DNA of 64,000 nucleotides. It comes from Actinernus sp. WN-2022. Taxonomy: Eukaryota; Cnidaria; Anthozoa; Actiniaria; Actinernidae. The notes beneath the pieces were generated by a model. It was given only the letters and a program-made list of their open reading frames with translations. It was not told where the DNA came from and did not search any database. Each line of letters starts with the position of its first letter. Position 1 is the first letter of the stretch. A program made the position numbers and the translations under genes. This document shows, in pieces, positions 9,651-24,600 of the stretch. The stretch covers positions 35,359,867 to 35,423,866 of the forward strand of contig JAOWCC010001634.1 of NCBI GenBank assembly GCA_030867875.1, in the 5' to 3' direction.

Positions 9651-12600
9651 TTAACTGGAGGTGGCATACAGCCTGGTCCACGCCCTTGCTGCAAGTGCAC
9701 AAAACAAGACAAGAGAGCAATTAACTTTACACACCACAGGCACATTCACAAAAGAAAAATATGGCTGACAACAAGGAAAATCAGGCCAAAAATGCACTGT
9801 ATTTTGTATTGTTTACAGAGATGAATATAGTTCTGTAGACCACACGACGTCACACATCATTAGCATTTTATAAATTGTTGCATGATTTTGGCAATTATAC
9901 CAGACTGACAAAAAAAAAAAGTTTGTGCTCTACAAATTATTGATTTCTAATTGCACAAAATGACTTAAGGTCCTGTTACACGAGGCAATTTTTCTTGCAA
10001 CTTGCAACGCAACGCCATTGTGAGACAAGTTGCAGAAGAAATTGCGCGTGTAACACCCCACTTCGCAACTCGTCTCAGAAAGAACAATTGCTTGACAAGT
10101 TGCAGGGAAAGTAGAACGATCTTCTACTTTTCGCAACGCTGCACGAGTGGTTGCACCATGTAACACCCCTCTTTGCAACTTGTGTCGCAATTTTAGCAAA
10201 TCAGTCAATCACAATTCTCATAGCTAGCCCAAGGCAACTCCCCAAGGGGAGAGATTCGCACCGCGATCCAAGATGGCGGATTTGTTTACGTTTTGCGGTG
10301 AAGAGGAAGAAAAAGAAAACAGTGGTGTCGCCGAGAATGCCGTATATGGTAAGTTGACGGACGCAGATAAAGTTGACCTATTGAATGAGTTGAACAATCG
10401 TCCATGTCTTTGGAAAAGTAGTGGCAACTGGAAGAGGAAAGAAAAGAGTGACGCTCTTTAAGAAATGTGCGAAAGGTTTAACCTGACGCATGATGGATTC
10501 AAGAAAGTCGTGCATTCCCTCCGCACTTCAATGATCCGAGAAGTGAAAAGATGTCAAGAGCAGCAAAACCATGTTAGCTCCTGGAAGTTCTATCAGCATA
10601 TGAAGTTCTTGCAAGATGAGATAATAAAGAGTTTACAGCAAGAGCCCGAGTGGAAGGAAGACGAAACCACGACAGTCATCGATTTCTACAAAGATATCCA
10701 GTTCTGTGTAATCACTGCCTTGCAGAGTACAAGGACCGCAACCTAAAGAAGTTGGCACTGGACAAGTTAAAAGCTTGCTTGAAAGACCACTCAGAGGATG
10801 AGATAAAAAGATACAGGCATTCCCTAAAGACCGTGTTTGACAGAGAAAATAAGAGGCAGCAGCAGGCCAGCAAAAAGACAGGCTCCGGTCCCAGAAAAAG
10901 GGTCTGGAAAATCTTACATTTTTGTCTGAAATAGGGTCAGGGTTTGTAGACCCGGGCGGCACACTCCCACCTGACATTCTCCCCCGGGCATCCTATACAA
11001 ATTCTTTGAGAGAGGTCTAGTTTTTATTTAAAATTATCTGTGACTTGTCCAAAAGTATTTTTATTTGCCAGTAAATAAAAAAAATTGTATAATATATATT
11101 TGTGCAAAGTAAATTCAGACACAGCTACAGGGGCTGTCAATGGAAACTTTTCATATGATCAAATGAATTTAAGTGATAAGTAATATATACCAAATTGAAA
11201 TGAAATGAACTCAAAGAAAATGAGAAAAAAATGGACAGCACATTAAAAAAATATATATTACGGTTGTATTTAATTATCTTCATCATTACATAATTTGTTT
11301 ATGTATTTATTACAGGAACACCTGAAGGAGATGATGAGCCTCCCTTTAAAATTAACAAGACACAAAAAGGAAAAACACAAAGACAAATGGAGTCCATGCG
11401 TTTGGAGCTCTATAGAAGTGCGATAGAAGCCCTGAAGACTTCATGCAATAACACAGAGTCCAGTGCAACTATTAACTTATCGGAAGAGGAAACATTTGGC
11501 ACAACTGTTGCTAATGCCCTGGTTCGGATCAATGCAAGGCAAAAAGCCATTGCACGCAAAAAGATCAGTTATGTCCTTTTTGAAGTGGAAATGGGAGCAA
11601 TGGAAAACATGCAGCCAAGTTCTGCATTTCCTAGTTTTTCCGGAGTTTTTAGCCCACCCCATTACCAGCAAAATGTGATCAGTTCCAAACAGCCAAATCT
11701 CCAGCAGACCTTTTCAAGTACACAGTTTCCTTTTAGTCAGCCCGAACAATCTCCATCACATTACACATTTTAATTATGGATCACCAAAATCGAAGGGCTG
11801 TGTGCAAAAAGGGCATAAGTGACTCCTGATCACATTCTAAATTCTCCTTCAATTTCTTAATAGTTTTCTAAGGGATAATATGACCAAGAGTCACTTACAT
11901 CCTTTTTGCACACAGCCCTTCAATAAATTATTACAGATTGAATTTTTTTTATCAACAATTTCACCACCCATAATTGGTGCTTTTTACTTAAGCAAATGAG
12001 ATGGGGTTTTTTCCCAGTTGGAAGATATTTATTTTGAATTAATATATTCAAACTGATTTTGAACACATCAGTTTTTATCTACATTTATCCTGCAGCCTCC
12101 TAATGTGCTGGGTGGTTTAAGTATATGTATACAATGTACTATTTTACCTCACTTATATGCATACTTAGTAGGTTAATGACACCATTTTCTCAGGCAAATT
12201 CATCTTACTGACATGTCAATCAAGTAAAATTAGATTTCAAGCTTGTAAAACAAAAATCATCTTGAAGTTAATTGCTAAAATTTATGAATAGCCAAGAATA
12301 ATGTTGACTCTTCAGGCACATTAAACTGACTTCATTCACATCATATTTGGAGCTATATCATTCATTCATTCATGATTCACCAACATTTGGTAGGATATTT
12401 AAGTGTAAACACATTTACTAAAGAGCACGTTTGGTAGAGACAAACTTTTAATAGTTATCAAGAATTTAGAGGGCTAAATACAGTGTATCAAGTCTGAACA
12501 TGCAGGTCTTGGCTAATGCTGATGTATTATGGTATGTGTACATTTAAATTAAACCAATCATATATATTGGTCACATAAAATTCTGTACCCAAATCTTGCT

Positions 12601-15600
12601 GGAGGTTTCTATCATTTCCAGAATTCAAAGATTTTCAGATAATAATAACAAAACTTATGTATACACAGTGCATTTAACTGCAGCATAAGCTGATGTGGCC
12701 ATGTTTAAATTAAACGGATCGACTGGTTATTTACAAACGTGGTCGAGCACATGGGGAATCGAAGTCAGGGTTCCTGGATTACAAGTCCACCGTGTTAAAC
12801 GCTCGGCCACACTGCCTCCTCAATAATAAATTTATTTATTGCATGTTATCAATAATTTCAAAAAATACTTAACTGATCGGTTACATATAACGTGTCAATA
12901 AAATAACTGACTGTGGGAATCAATTATTTGTCACGGTCATTTACTATAAAAGGTATTTAAAATCTGAAATACCAAAAACTTGTGTCAATTTGGTTTGACT
13001 TGCTTTCTATAGGAAATATTTGTACATGTATTTTCACAAATGAGAGGAACTGATGATCGAGCCCTCAATGGAGATGGCTCATGCAGGGATTTGCGTTTGT
13101 TAAATAAGCATAATTAACAAAAGAGTTACTTGGGTAAGTACTCTTCAGCCATCCTTGGCTTAATGTGTCCTCAGGCTCTCGAGTAATACAGTACTGCTTG
13201 AGACTTGTGTTTTGATTGCACCATGATTATACTGTACTGCTTGAGACTTGTTTCGATTGCACCATTATACTGTATTGCTTGAGACTTGTATTCTGATTGC
13301 ACCATTATACTGTAGCTCTATTGTTTTTGTACTGCTCGTTCTAAAGGTTAGGGTGTTTTAATTGTTGAGAAAGCCAATACTGTGGCTCATTTCGAGCGGT
13401 ACTGGTCAGGCTTTCAAGTGGTCAATTCAAAATCCTAAACATTAGCAAGCTTCGTAAACCATGATAACCAACACTGTTAAACACTTGCTGAAGGGCATAC
13501 TGGAGATACTCAAATCCCTTTCTGTATAGTGCTTAGTGGATTAAACCCCACTATGGTTATCTAAACTAGGTTTAGAGAGAGGGGGTCCTTCAAAAGTAAA
13601 GTATACACTAGTCAAAGGGTTTAACTGGGGGATATTTTGAAAGGCCCCTTTAAATAACCCTATTCTATATTTCAACTCGTGAAATTCCTAACCTTTTATA
13701 TACCTCCAGCCTAGAAAGGTACCCCTTTCGGGCAGAGCCTCCCTGTATAATCCATTATAGGAATTCCCCCCCCCCCCCCCCCCCCGGGTTTAACCAGAAA
13801 TAAAGGAGTTGAAATGTGTAATACCATGTCCATGCTATGGATTACTTAACAAATAAAAAGTTTCATATTTGGAAAATAAATGATTTGAAATAAATGATAT
13901 GAATAATCTGGAGCATGGCACTAGAGCAAAGTATGGCCATTACACGTTTCAACTCCCTTATATCCTGGGGGGCACTCAGCTCCTTCGTTATTGAAGAAGT
14001 CCTTGTACTCCTCCCCGACTGATTTGGCTTCAGATGAATGATTGTTACTACATCTTGGAGTGAAGCCCAGCCATGAGCCATGGGTAAATTCTTCCCTCTC
14101 TAGAACTTCTGTACTGGCATACTGGCCAAAGCTTTCTGTCTGACTCAGCAAGTAATTGTGTAGAGTAATAGCTGCCAATGTTACTTGTCTAACTTTTTCA
14201 GGCTGAAGAATTATTGGTGCTCGGAAGACCCTCCAGCGATTGGTAATGATCCCAAATGCATTCTCTGAAATCCTCCTCATTCGTGACAACCTGTAATTGA
14301 AAACCCTTTGCGCCGTGGTAAGGCCTGTTTGGGGGTATCGTTTCATCAGGTACATGTATGTTGCAAGACCAAAGGCATCGTCCCCTGTTATAACATATGG
14401 CACTGGTTGGGTTCTTCCAGATAGAGGCGCTTCTGGTGGTAAATTTAAAGGATTTGGATTTGTTTCATTGCTCAGGGATGCCTTGAAGTCAGATTTCTGC
14501 CAAATTGTGCCATCTGATGCCCTTCCATTTGTGCCCATATCTGCCCACAGAACTTCATATCTTGGTCCTATCACTGCCAGCAAAATCACACTGTTGTTGC
14601 CCTTGTAATCAATTAGTAATGGGATCCTGAATTCGGTGGTGGTCCTTTTACCATCAATAGCTCCAATACCATTTGGAAAGTTCCAGCGAGTTGCGAAAAT
14701 CTCAGATATTTCAAGCCACTCTTGTGTGGTGCATGGGGTCTTCAAATACTGTGGCCCAAGAACACAGGTAATAGCCAAACAAGCTTCCATGACAATTTCT
14801 GAGATGGCAGTGTGACTGACACAGAACAGATACTGGAGAGACTGAAAAGATTCTCCGGTGGTCAAGTACCTCAGCGTTATGGCAAGTCGCTCATCAGGTT
14901 TGATGCTATCCCTCATAACAGTGTTCTGCTTTCGTATGCAGGGTCCAATGGCTTCAACGACAAAGCGAAATTGGCTTTTATCCATGTGGAAAAAATCCCT
15001 GTAGGAAGCCTCATCTTCAAGAGCAAGCTTGGCAACTAGCTGGAATAATGACCAACAAAATATATTGATCATATATGCAGTTTCCCAAACGAAATACGCG
15101 AGATACGCGTACCCAAAAAAATCGTATTTTTGTGTTGTTTACCTGATGAAAGCAACCTTTTCCCTCACGTCGAGCAGCCCACGGCTTTACCCACATCGTC
15201 CTATGTCTCTTATTATTGTTTTCTTCTTCATGATCTAACTCTAACAACATTAAAATACACATCGCTTTCCTACGGCGATCCACAGCCATTTTTGTGTTTA
15301 TTTTCTTGGGGATTCCCACTGAAAATTGTAACTGTCTCGCAGGCTACATGTAAGTGTATCGCATTGCAAGTTGCAAAGAACGCGAATGTCTGACATCTCA
15401 CAGCAACTTGCAATGAGTTTAGATCATCAACATTGCATTGCAAGTTGCAAGAAAAATTACCTCATGTAACAGGACCTTTAGGGAAGACTAAAATTTAATA
15501 CAATGAGATCAGATCATACAAATGTAGCCACTTAAGACCCTATTATTTGAAATTCCGAGCTTGAAAGCATAAAAACAACAGCAATATAACTTAGTACTGT

Positions 15601-18600
15601 TTTAGTATTGCCAGAGGGGAGGGATGGGGATTTGACTGGAGCCCAGTTCATCAGCAGTGGCAATCGTTTGGTAACATTTTAGCCATAATAACATTTCTTT
15701 TTTGTTTCTACACAAAAATGCCATAATTTATACAATGTACCATGGAGATATGAACCATCTAAGTTCAAGCATGCCTAACTAAAAAAAATCCAGCTGTACT
15801 GTTTGTGCCAGACACCAGATGAAGTAAGTGTAACGATTGCATGTGACAATCCAGGATGCAAAATAGAATGGCCCCACATGCAAGCAAACTAGTTGAACAG
15901 TCTTTCAAATGTTGCAGGCTACATGTACATCCACACCTGCATTTTGTGTTATGCTTTATTAAACATGAGAACTTTAAAAAATCAAGCCTTAGATAGCATA
16001 CACAGTCTGTATTCATGTCAGTTTTAGTGCTATCAAAATACATGAGAAGAAAGAAAATTGTTCTAGAGGTGGGGATTTGGTCCCATTTGACTACATAAAG
16101 TGCCCCAGGGGGTGAGAGTTTTTTTTTACATTGGGACTTTCTCAAATCGGTGTTTCAACTGATAAGTGCATAAACTTTGATAGATTTCTACTTACCAGTT
16201 TCTAATGCCTGAGCTTCATTTGTTTTCCATTGTTCTGCAACATCGTTAGCCAAGGGATCATCAGGGTTTGGTGCACTAAGAAGGGCCTGGATTGATAACA
16301 ATACTGTGCGAATCTGTAAGGCAGGACTCCATTTATCTGTATGGTGCAAGGCAGCAATATGAAGCTAGTCAGTGCAAAATCATACAATAAATTATGGTGG
16401 TGACTTGGGATGGGGGGATTGGAGGGAGGGGGGCACTCTTGTTTAAGATGTAATACAGTATTTATGTACAGAGTCCAGTTTTTAACCTACCAGTTCACTG
16501 TAATTCCGATTTCCAGGTCGAATTCTGGTTTATACATTGTAGATGATTCAGGGTCCCCCCCGGAAAAGGCAATCCAAAACAAACTCTTATATAAACTGAG
16601 ACTTGCATACAATAAATAAAGTACTAAATAGTTCCAATTTCAATGTTTATTGTAAAATTAATAATATTTAGTGCTAACCAATAGAAATCCAGCATTCTAG
16701 TCAAGTGGATAGCTCTGTAAACTCCCATACAGTATCAGTTACACAATACTAACTATTTAGTACCGGTATACTAAGCTTATAGGACTAGTATTAAGTAGAT
16801 CTGATATGGAATACTATCAACTAAGCTAGTTACTATTTGCTTACATGTATATCAGTTACAGAATACCAACTATGCTAGCATTATACATGATGGACGTCTC
16901 ACATCCTGTCACTGACTTCCCCATCCAAAAATACAAACTAGTGTATCAACATTAATGTGCAGAGAGCCACCAGGGGATTAACAATCAATCAACAAGAAGA
17001 TATGGTGACACTAAAAACTTGTGGGCAATTGCTTTTTTCTTATAAGGGTAATATTAAATAAGGAACTACAGTTGACTCTCTCCTAAGCAGCCACCTCGGG
17101 GACGGAGGTAAGTGGCCGCTTACGAGAGATGGCCGCTTACGAGAATATTCACCACAATTCAGTTTTATATCGGAAGTGATAATACAGTAGCCGATTCATA
17201 TATTTCATTAAGAACTATTTTAATCTGATACAACGCATTCATAAAATTACATACCTCTTTATAAACTAATTAATTCTACAAAACTACTAATGCTTAATCT
17301 GTCATACATGTAGGTCTGTCATCGATCTCCGGGGTGGTCGCTTACAAGAGTAGAAAGACAATTAGAAAAGCCAAAAGGGAATCCCAAGAGGTGGCCACGG
17401 CCGCTTACGAGAGTGGTCGCTTACGAGAGATGCTACGTAGTGTGGAATCGTAGGAAAAAAACACAGCCTGTCTCCACCCACAAACGCCAACCTTTTAGTC
17501 TGCATTCCTTTGTGCACGTGCCGAGACCATTACCGTTGCTGCAGCTAATGAACCAAGGAACTCATGCCTAAACTTCTTATTTCATTTACTTTGATAAAAT
17601 ATGTTGTCCATTTGTATCCTTCCCACACCCGTAATCCACCTTGAGTTCAAATCTCTTACCACTTGTATTCGTTATGTTGATTTGTCGAAAAACCGTTTAT
17701 AGGTATTTCTCACACTCGATCTAAAAATAGTACAATCTACACGTGCATAAAGGAATGCAGACTAAAAGGTTGGCGTTTGTGGGTGGAGACAGGCTGTGTT
17801 TATTTTCTACGATTCCACACTACGGTGGATTCCGTAGTAAATACAGTGTTTGACTAAGAAATAAAATGGGAATTTGTGAAGGTGGCCGCTTACGGGAAAT
17901 GGTCGCTTACGAGAGTGGCCGTTCAAAGAGAGTCAACTGTATTACAATACAGGTTTTAATCAAAGCAAAACAAAGGGATTTATACTGTGACAGTATACTT
18001 TACATGTAACTAAAGGTTTCTAACAAAACTTAAGTGCTGCAAGCAGTGTACTATAATTATTAAATTTTAGTTTAATAATCTGACTCCTAGCTAGAGCCGT
18101 GTGATATTTAGTGCACAAGTAAATTGATATTGATAATTGATAACCCTATTATTTGATAATGTATCTGACTTCCTAAGTTATAATCTGCTGAATGTCCGTG
18201 GTGCATTGAATAGTGTATAATGTTTATACAAGGTTGCAGCAGTACATTGAAATGTAGCAAGGGATCGCTATTGTTGACAGTGCACATTCAATTTGTTTTT
18301 TCAGTGTTTCTCTCATTAAAAAAGCTTGGCGATTGTTATACAAAACAAATAGATTATATTTTCCTGTTTGCTTGTTTTCATATATGTACAGAGGACATCA
18401 CAGTGTGTGAAGATCGACAGTCATGACTGTGTCTAGTGGTGTAGGCCACTGAGTATGACGACCCAGTTCATTTGTGATTGTTTCAGTTTGATCATTTGCA
18501 TTAAATGCATGAACATGTGTCAAGCAGCTGTTCTTCAGTTTGTTAAAGCAAGGAACAGCCGTCAAACATGGCTTTAATCCTTCTAGCGTTCCCACAGCAC

Positions 18601-21600
18601 CGGGAAAATATCTGCTCGTATCATCTGTTACTCTGCTGAGGAAAGAATCAAACACAGAAACTCTGCTCGTATACAAGCCACATTCACTGAGGAAACAGGG
18701 CATCCTAATGTTTTGATAGAATGTTTCAATAACTTTTTGTGCAATAACCTACTTACCTAAAGCGATAGAAGCAGGGATTATTGTGGTTATAGTTGAGGTC
18801 TCAATCACTATCCAAAAATGGGGAAAGGCCAATGACACCTGAACCGAAAGCATGTGTTTGTAGTTACCAGTTTATTTTCTAACTCACTCTCTTGATTACA
18901 ATGCTTGGTCCTCGGGTTTAATTTACTCATATCACTTCACTTACTGTGTTTCTATTATCACTGATTATGTTAGAGATTTACTCATATGACATTTATATGC
19001 TCTGCTCTTTTTGTCTTGCATAAAATTGACTGTACTGCCTGAAGTGAGAAGCCAGAAGGTTTGTATGTTTACTGATTTTGTTGTACATTTTCAAAGGATT
19101 ACAATATTCAAAATATCACTTAAACTACACTTACATGAACATGGAACTCTCACTATAGTGAATTATTATTTAATAGTTTAAGAATCCAGCAACCAAACTA
19201 CATGTACCTTTTGAGAAGCTGTACACTATGTGGTTTCAGCAAGAGTTGAATAAGGTGCGAACTTGGCCTAATAACAGAGAGCATTCATTGTGCTTCGCTC
19301 TCAACAGTACTGCCTCAAGTTTCATGTGATTACAAGCACAAACTCTCCACAAGACAAAACAATGAACATTTCTCAAGTTCAGATGTCAATAGTAGATCAT
19401 GTTAGAAATCACTCTTAAACCTTGTACACATGTAGTTTAATCACAACGTGGAACAGAACAGTGACAGAGCAAAAGAACAGGGTAACTCGATACATGTGAT
19501 CCCAACCAACCAATCAGAGCAGTTCAGGTCTAATTAGCATACAGCATACATTATCATAATTCTAACACTCCCACTTGATAACTATACTGTAACAGTATGT
19601 GCACAAATGCGGTGATGGTGATTAAACAATATTACATACACCAAGCAAGTCTCATTTTTTCAAATGTAACTCTTGGGAGTCCTTTGGTCATAATGTCTGC
19701 CAACATATCCTCAGTGGGACAAAAGCTTACTCCGATCTCATTAGAAGCAACTCTTTCACGTACAAAATGATGACAAATGTCAATGTGCTTGGTTCTATTA
19801 TGATACTTAGCGTTTTTTGCCAGTTCAATGGCACCTTGATTGTCTTCATAGATAGTAGTAGCAGTGTTCACCCTTTTTCCAAGATCCACCATTAAACGAC
19901 GAAGCCATATAGCCTCTTGTGTAGCTGAACTCAAAGCAACATATTCAGCTTCTGTGGAAGATTTGGCAACTGTAGATTGCTTCCTGCTTGACCAGCTAAC
20001 TGTACCATTCCCAAGCTGAAATACATAGCCTGATGTGGATCTACGAGTGTCGACATCTCCCGCCCAATCTGCATCACTGTAACCAATCAGCTGTGGATTC
20101 TCTTCTTGAACAGAAAATTTCAGTCCATAGCTCATGGTCCCTTTAATGTATCGTAAGACACGTTTCACACCCATCCAGTGATCTTTACTAGGTCTTGACA
20201 TATACTGGGATAACACACCAACTGCAGCAGCAATATCTGGTCTTGTTGTGGTTGATGCATAGGTCAGACATCCAATTGCCTGTTGATAGGTCTGAACATC
20301 AAAAGCTTCATCATCAGCTGATAACTGCTGGAATTTCTTACCAGGTTCGAGTGGAGTAAAGACAGGCTTACAGTTCTCCATTCCAAACCTCTCGAGAACT
20401 CGTTCCAGGTAGCCTGGTTGGGTTATGGTCAATGTTCTGAACTCTCTGTCCCGTTTGATTGACATACCGAGAAGATAGTTAATTTCACCTTGGTCGACCA
20501 TCTCAAATCTTTCACACAATGCAGTTTTCTCCGCTTTCAACAATGCAGGGTTATTTGAGACGGTAACTATGTCATCGACATACACACCCAATATCACGTA
20601 ACTTATATGTCCATCAACTTCTCTGTTTGATTTCACATAAATACATCCATCGGCATTACTTTTGCAATAGCCAGCTGATTTCAAATGCTCATCCAAAGTA
20701 ATGTTCCAACAACGAGCTGATTGTTTAAGTCCGTAAATGCTCTTCTTCAGTTTACAAACGTGATCTGATCTATCAGGGTCAACAAATCCTTCGGGTTGTG
20801 ACATGTATATATCACAGTCCAATGTGCCATTCAAAAAAGCAGTCTTTACATCCATTTGATGTACTTCGAGATCATGTGCATTCGCTAGTGCTAGTAAGGA
20901 TCTCAAAGATGCATGTCGAGCAACTGGTGAGAACACTTCGTCATAATCCACACCCTTGGTTTGCGAATATCCTTGTGCAACCAGCCTCGCTTTGTATCGA
21001 TCCACTTTGCCATTCTCGTCACGCTTTACTTTAAAGACCCAACAAGATCCAACTACATGTACATTGGTTCCTTCAGGGGGAGGTACTAACTCCCATGTAT
21101 CATTCTCCAATAAAGAAGAATATTCAGTGTTCATGGCATCTTTCCATTGTTCTGACTGTTCACCATTCAAAGCATCTTTTACTGACTTTGGTTCATCAAT
21201 CTCTGCAGTTAAAGAATAGACTATTAGGCAGTCCTCATTTCTAAATCTGTGTGGGATCTTTCGTTCCCTTACTGGTCCTAGCTTTTGGACTTCTTCCATA
21301 AATGTGTCTTCATATCTTCTCCTTACTGGTGCTTCTTAGACTGGTGCTCCCACTGATTCAACATTGTCCTCTCTCCCCATGGGGACTTCAGGTAAGGGAA
21401 ACTCAGGAATATCCTCAATTTCTTCATCCATATCTGGAAAATGGCTGTCCAGATCTGTGTCAATTGCATTTTCTGACTTAGACTTCTTGTCAAAATGATC
21501 AAACTTATCCTCAAGAAAATGAACGTTCCTACTCACTACGAATCTCTTCTTCTCTGTATCATAGAGCTTATATCCCTTAACTCCGGGAGGATATCCAATA

Positions 21601-24600
21601 AAGATTGCTTTCCATGCTTTTGCATCAAGCTTCTTGCGCTGACCATCGGGAACATGTATATATAGCTTATACAGCCAAACACTCTCAAATGGGAAATATT
21701 TGGTTTCCTTCCAAATAAGCATTCAAATGGTGTCTTGTCACTTATGCACCTATCAATTGAAACCCCGACCCCCCCCCACCCCGGGACAAGGTCGGGGAAT
21801 GTGGGGGATTTGATCGCATTTGAAAGCAAGTTTTGCCCAAGGAGGTAGGGGATTTTTCAGGATTTGCTAAATTAGTACTACCGTAAATAGTGTCACTAAA
21901 TAGCTAAGTGTCACGCGACCAACGGTTCTAAATTTGGCAGGAAGTACATGCTATTTCTGAACTACGATTGATGGATGTGAATGACAAAACAAAATTAACC
22001 AATCAAATATGGAAACAAAACAAAATGCGGCCTCCAGACTTTGAGGACCGTTGCAAGTGAAATTCAAATTAGTTAAATTTAGATACACTAAAAAGTAAAA
22101 TTAGTTATCACCAAATTACACTTAAACTATTCAACAGCGAAACTAGATTGACTGTACCTCTGAAAAATGTTTATCCTTTCTATTGTGTTAGATTCATTAT
22201 GCCAATACATGTACATCAGCACAAGACACAGAGCAAATCAATATTATATAAACATGCAGGTTTTACCACATGTACCTCTTGTTCTGCCATTATTGTAGCT
22301 CTTGTTGGAATTCATTTTGTAATAAAGACTCATTATTATTTTATTAAGACTGTTAAAAATGACATAATACCATTGAGTTGCCCCACCAGGGTGGGGGTTT
22401 ATCAACATTTGTAAGGATGTCTAGTCAAATCCCCACCTTGTCCCGGGGTGGGGGGGGTCGGGGTTTCAATTGATAGGTGCATTAATGCCACAGTGGGACT
22501 TCGATTGTGGACATAAACTGCCGTACTACAGGCTTCTGCCCAGAAATCAAGTGACAACTTGGCTTGGTAGAGCATACATGTAGATCTTGCTGATTCAAGA
22601 ATTGTGCGATTCAATCGCTCTGCAACTCCATTTTGTTCAGGACAGTATGGATTGGTGTACTCATGGGAAATCCCCTTCTCCTTGCAGAACTTAATAGTTT
22701 CGTTAGAAATGTACTCTCCACCATTATCGCTCCTGAGGGTCTTGACTTGATGACCAATTTGCTTCTCAACATGCCGTATTTTATCACATATAAGCCGCAC
22801 CTTTTTTGACTTTCAGATTTTGAAAGTAACAAAAAATTGCCACAAAGTTAGGGGTGCGACTTATATGTGAGGGTTTTCAGAAAACTTTTTTTGCAATGAC
22901 CATAAACAAATTAAGCCATATGAACAATAGAAATGGCACATTCAATTCACAGAACACGAATGTCAGCAATACTTCTACTCAAACTCCTCTCCTTCACTTT
23001 CCAAAGAAAACTAGCAGTCCAGTTGCCGGTCATATTCTCTGATAACTCCTTGAATGGTTCCTAAATAGTGTTGTTAAAGGCCTTAATTGGTCTTGGAAGC
23101 CTTCAAATTTTCAAATAACGTATAATTCTCATCGAGTTCATATTCAACTTCGGAGCTCGATCACGCTTGATCGGACGTTTGAGAAAACTCTCGCCCCAGG
23201 CCTCCTTGAAAATCCAAGATGGTGGACCACGGACTCAGACATGTGCTCATATAGTTTCGCCAGAAAATCTTACTTTCTTGTGCGCTTAAAGGAATGAAGT
23301 TCCTTAATATGTTGTTGGTTAATGGGGGAACAACAGCAGAAGAATTCTGAAGTGATTTAAAGACAGCAGGTTAAAATAAACACAAGAAAGGACAAGGAAA
23401 GTTGTAACCAATTCGTTGTTGTGATATAACGATCTGTTATGAAGAAGTTTTGCTTCAATTACGGGCATTTATGAACTCAAACACAAGACTACTCTTACTG
23501 AATTTTGTGGTGTGGCTTATACACAAGGTTTTTCCTTAAACCTTTCTGGAAAAACAAGCTTCTGTTTATCAGGCTGAAGTTAGGCTTATATGTGAGGTGC
23601 GGCTTGTATGTGATAAAATACGGTAACTAACGTATTCCTTGAATTTAGACAGCACTTCACTCTTGGTTTTGATGAAGTACAGTACAGCCTGGATGTATGT
23701 TAACATTTACACGCGTGTAACGCGCATGTACAAAATTAATTTACTACACACATTTGAGTGTATTACACGCGTGCACTACACTCGTGTATTACATGCAAAA
23801 TGCGTGTAGTTTTCCTTTGTTATACAGTTATTGTCAAAAATCAATTCGGCATGAAATTGTTTGTAACTGGAACTCCAGCGCCGTCTCTAGATCTTCGAAC
23901 GGTTTCTGCCAAAACTTAATAAATTATGCTGAAGGAAACTTTTGATCGTATGCTCCGCATTCACTCTGCAGTTCACGTAATAAACGTTCGAACAACTTGC
24001 CCAAACGTTCGAACAACTTGCCCTTACGTTCGAACAATTCAACATCACAAAGTGATGAAGTCAAAACTGCAAATGTTCGATGTGGTTCGTGTGATCTCAC
24101 GCTAATTAACAGACAACAAATTAAAACTGAATGAACTCATTTTCGCACCAGGTGGAAACTATTCAGATACGTAAATTAAGTAAAAACTTTCAAAACGTTT
24201 GATTCTGTAAGCATACATGTATCTATTTCTAAAAGAAAATTTTATCTGTAGAGAATATTTGGTGCGATCTCAAAGCAAAACAAACACGGAGTCATTGATT
24301 ATTCAAATCAGTTCGCGGAAAATGTCACACTTCTGTGTCGCGGAATTCAAGATTTGAAAATCATTACCTTTGAAAACGGATCCACATTAAATAGAAAGAA
24401 CTCCAAAATGTTCTGTTCAGTTGACGTTATCATTTGCCAGCAAAGTTGAGAAGCTTTGTGGTGATTTAAACTACAACGCCATAAAACTTCCCGCGAAGTT
24501 GGCGGCACTCGTGTTGTGTGAAAAACCAGACTGATCAGTCTTCACGGCTGAAAGCACATGTCAACAAATTTTGAAGGATTAACAGATCTGAGTTGAAACT

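Larger units (their letters stand above)
9968..15477. mobile_element. PIF/Harbinger DNA transposon, 5510 bp, in the last UBE2N intron
   Basis: The left end AGGTCCTGTTACACGAGG and inverted right end AGGTCCTGTTACATGAGG form TIRs of about 47 bp that differ only at a few C/T positions. The trinucleotide TTA flanks both ends (9965-9967 and 15478-15480), the classic Harbinger target. Extra GCAACTTG-type motifs lie just inside both ends and may be subterminal binding sites. It carries the usual two genes: a DDE nuclease on the minus strand (13921-15289) and a MADF/Myb-like protein on the plus strand (10273-11773). It also holds a MITE, a tRNA-like sequence and a minisatellite. C-to-T differences between TIRs suggest modest age. 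Confidence 0.93.

Noticed and set aside
9630..9824. Plus-strand frame with [17 protein letters not shown], resembling a 2A-like motif at the start of a LINE ORF
   Set aside because: The minus strand of the same bases encodes the phase-matched UBE2N last exon (ARAWTRLYA) with a proper acceptor. The plus frame lacks the NPGP core and has no LINE domains downstream.
12740..12819. Functional tRNA gene
   Set aside because: A- and B-box-like parts exist but the acceptor stem does not pair.
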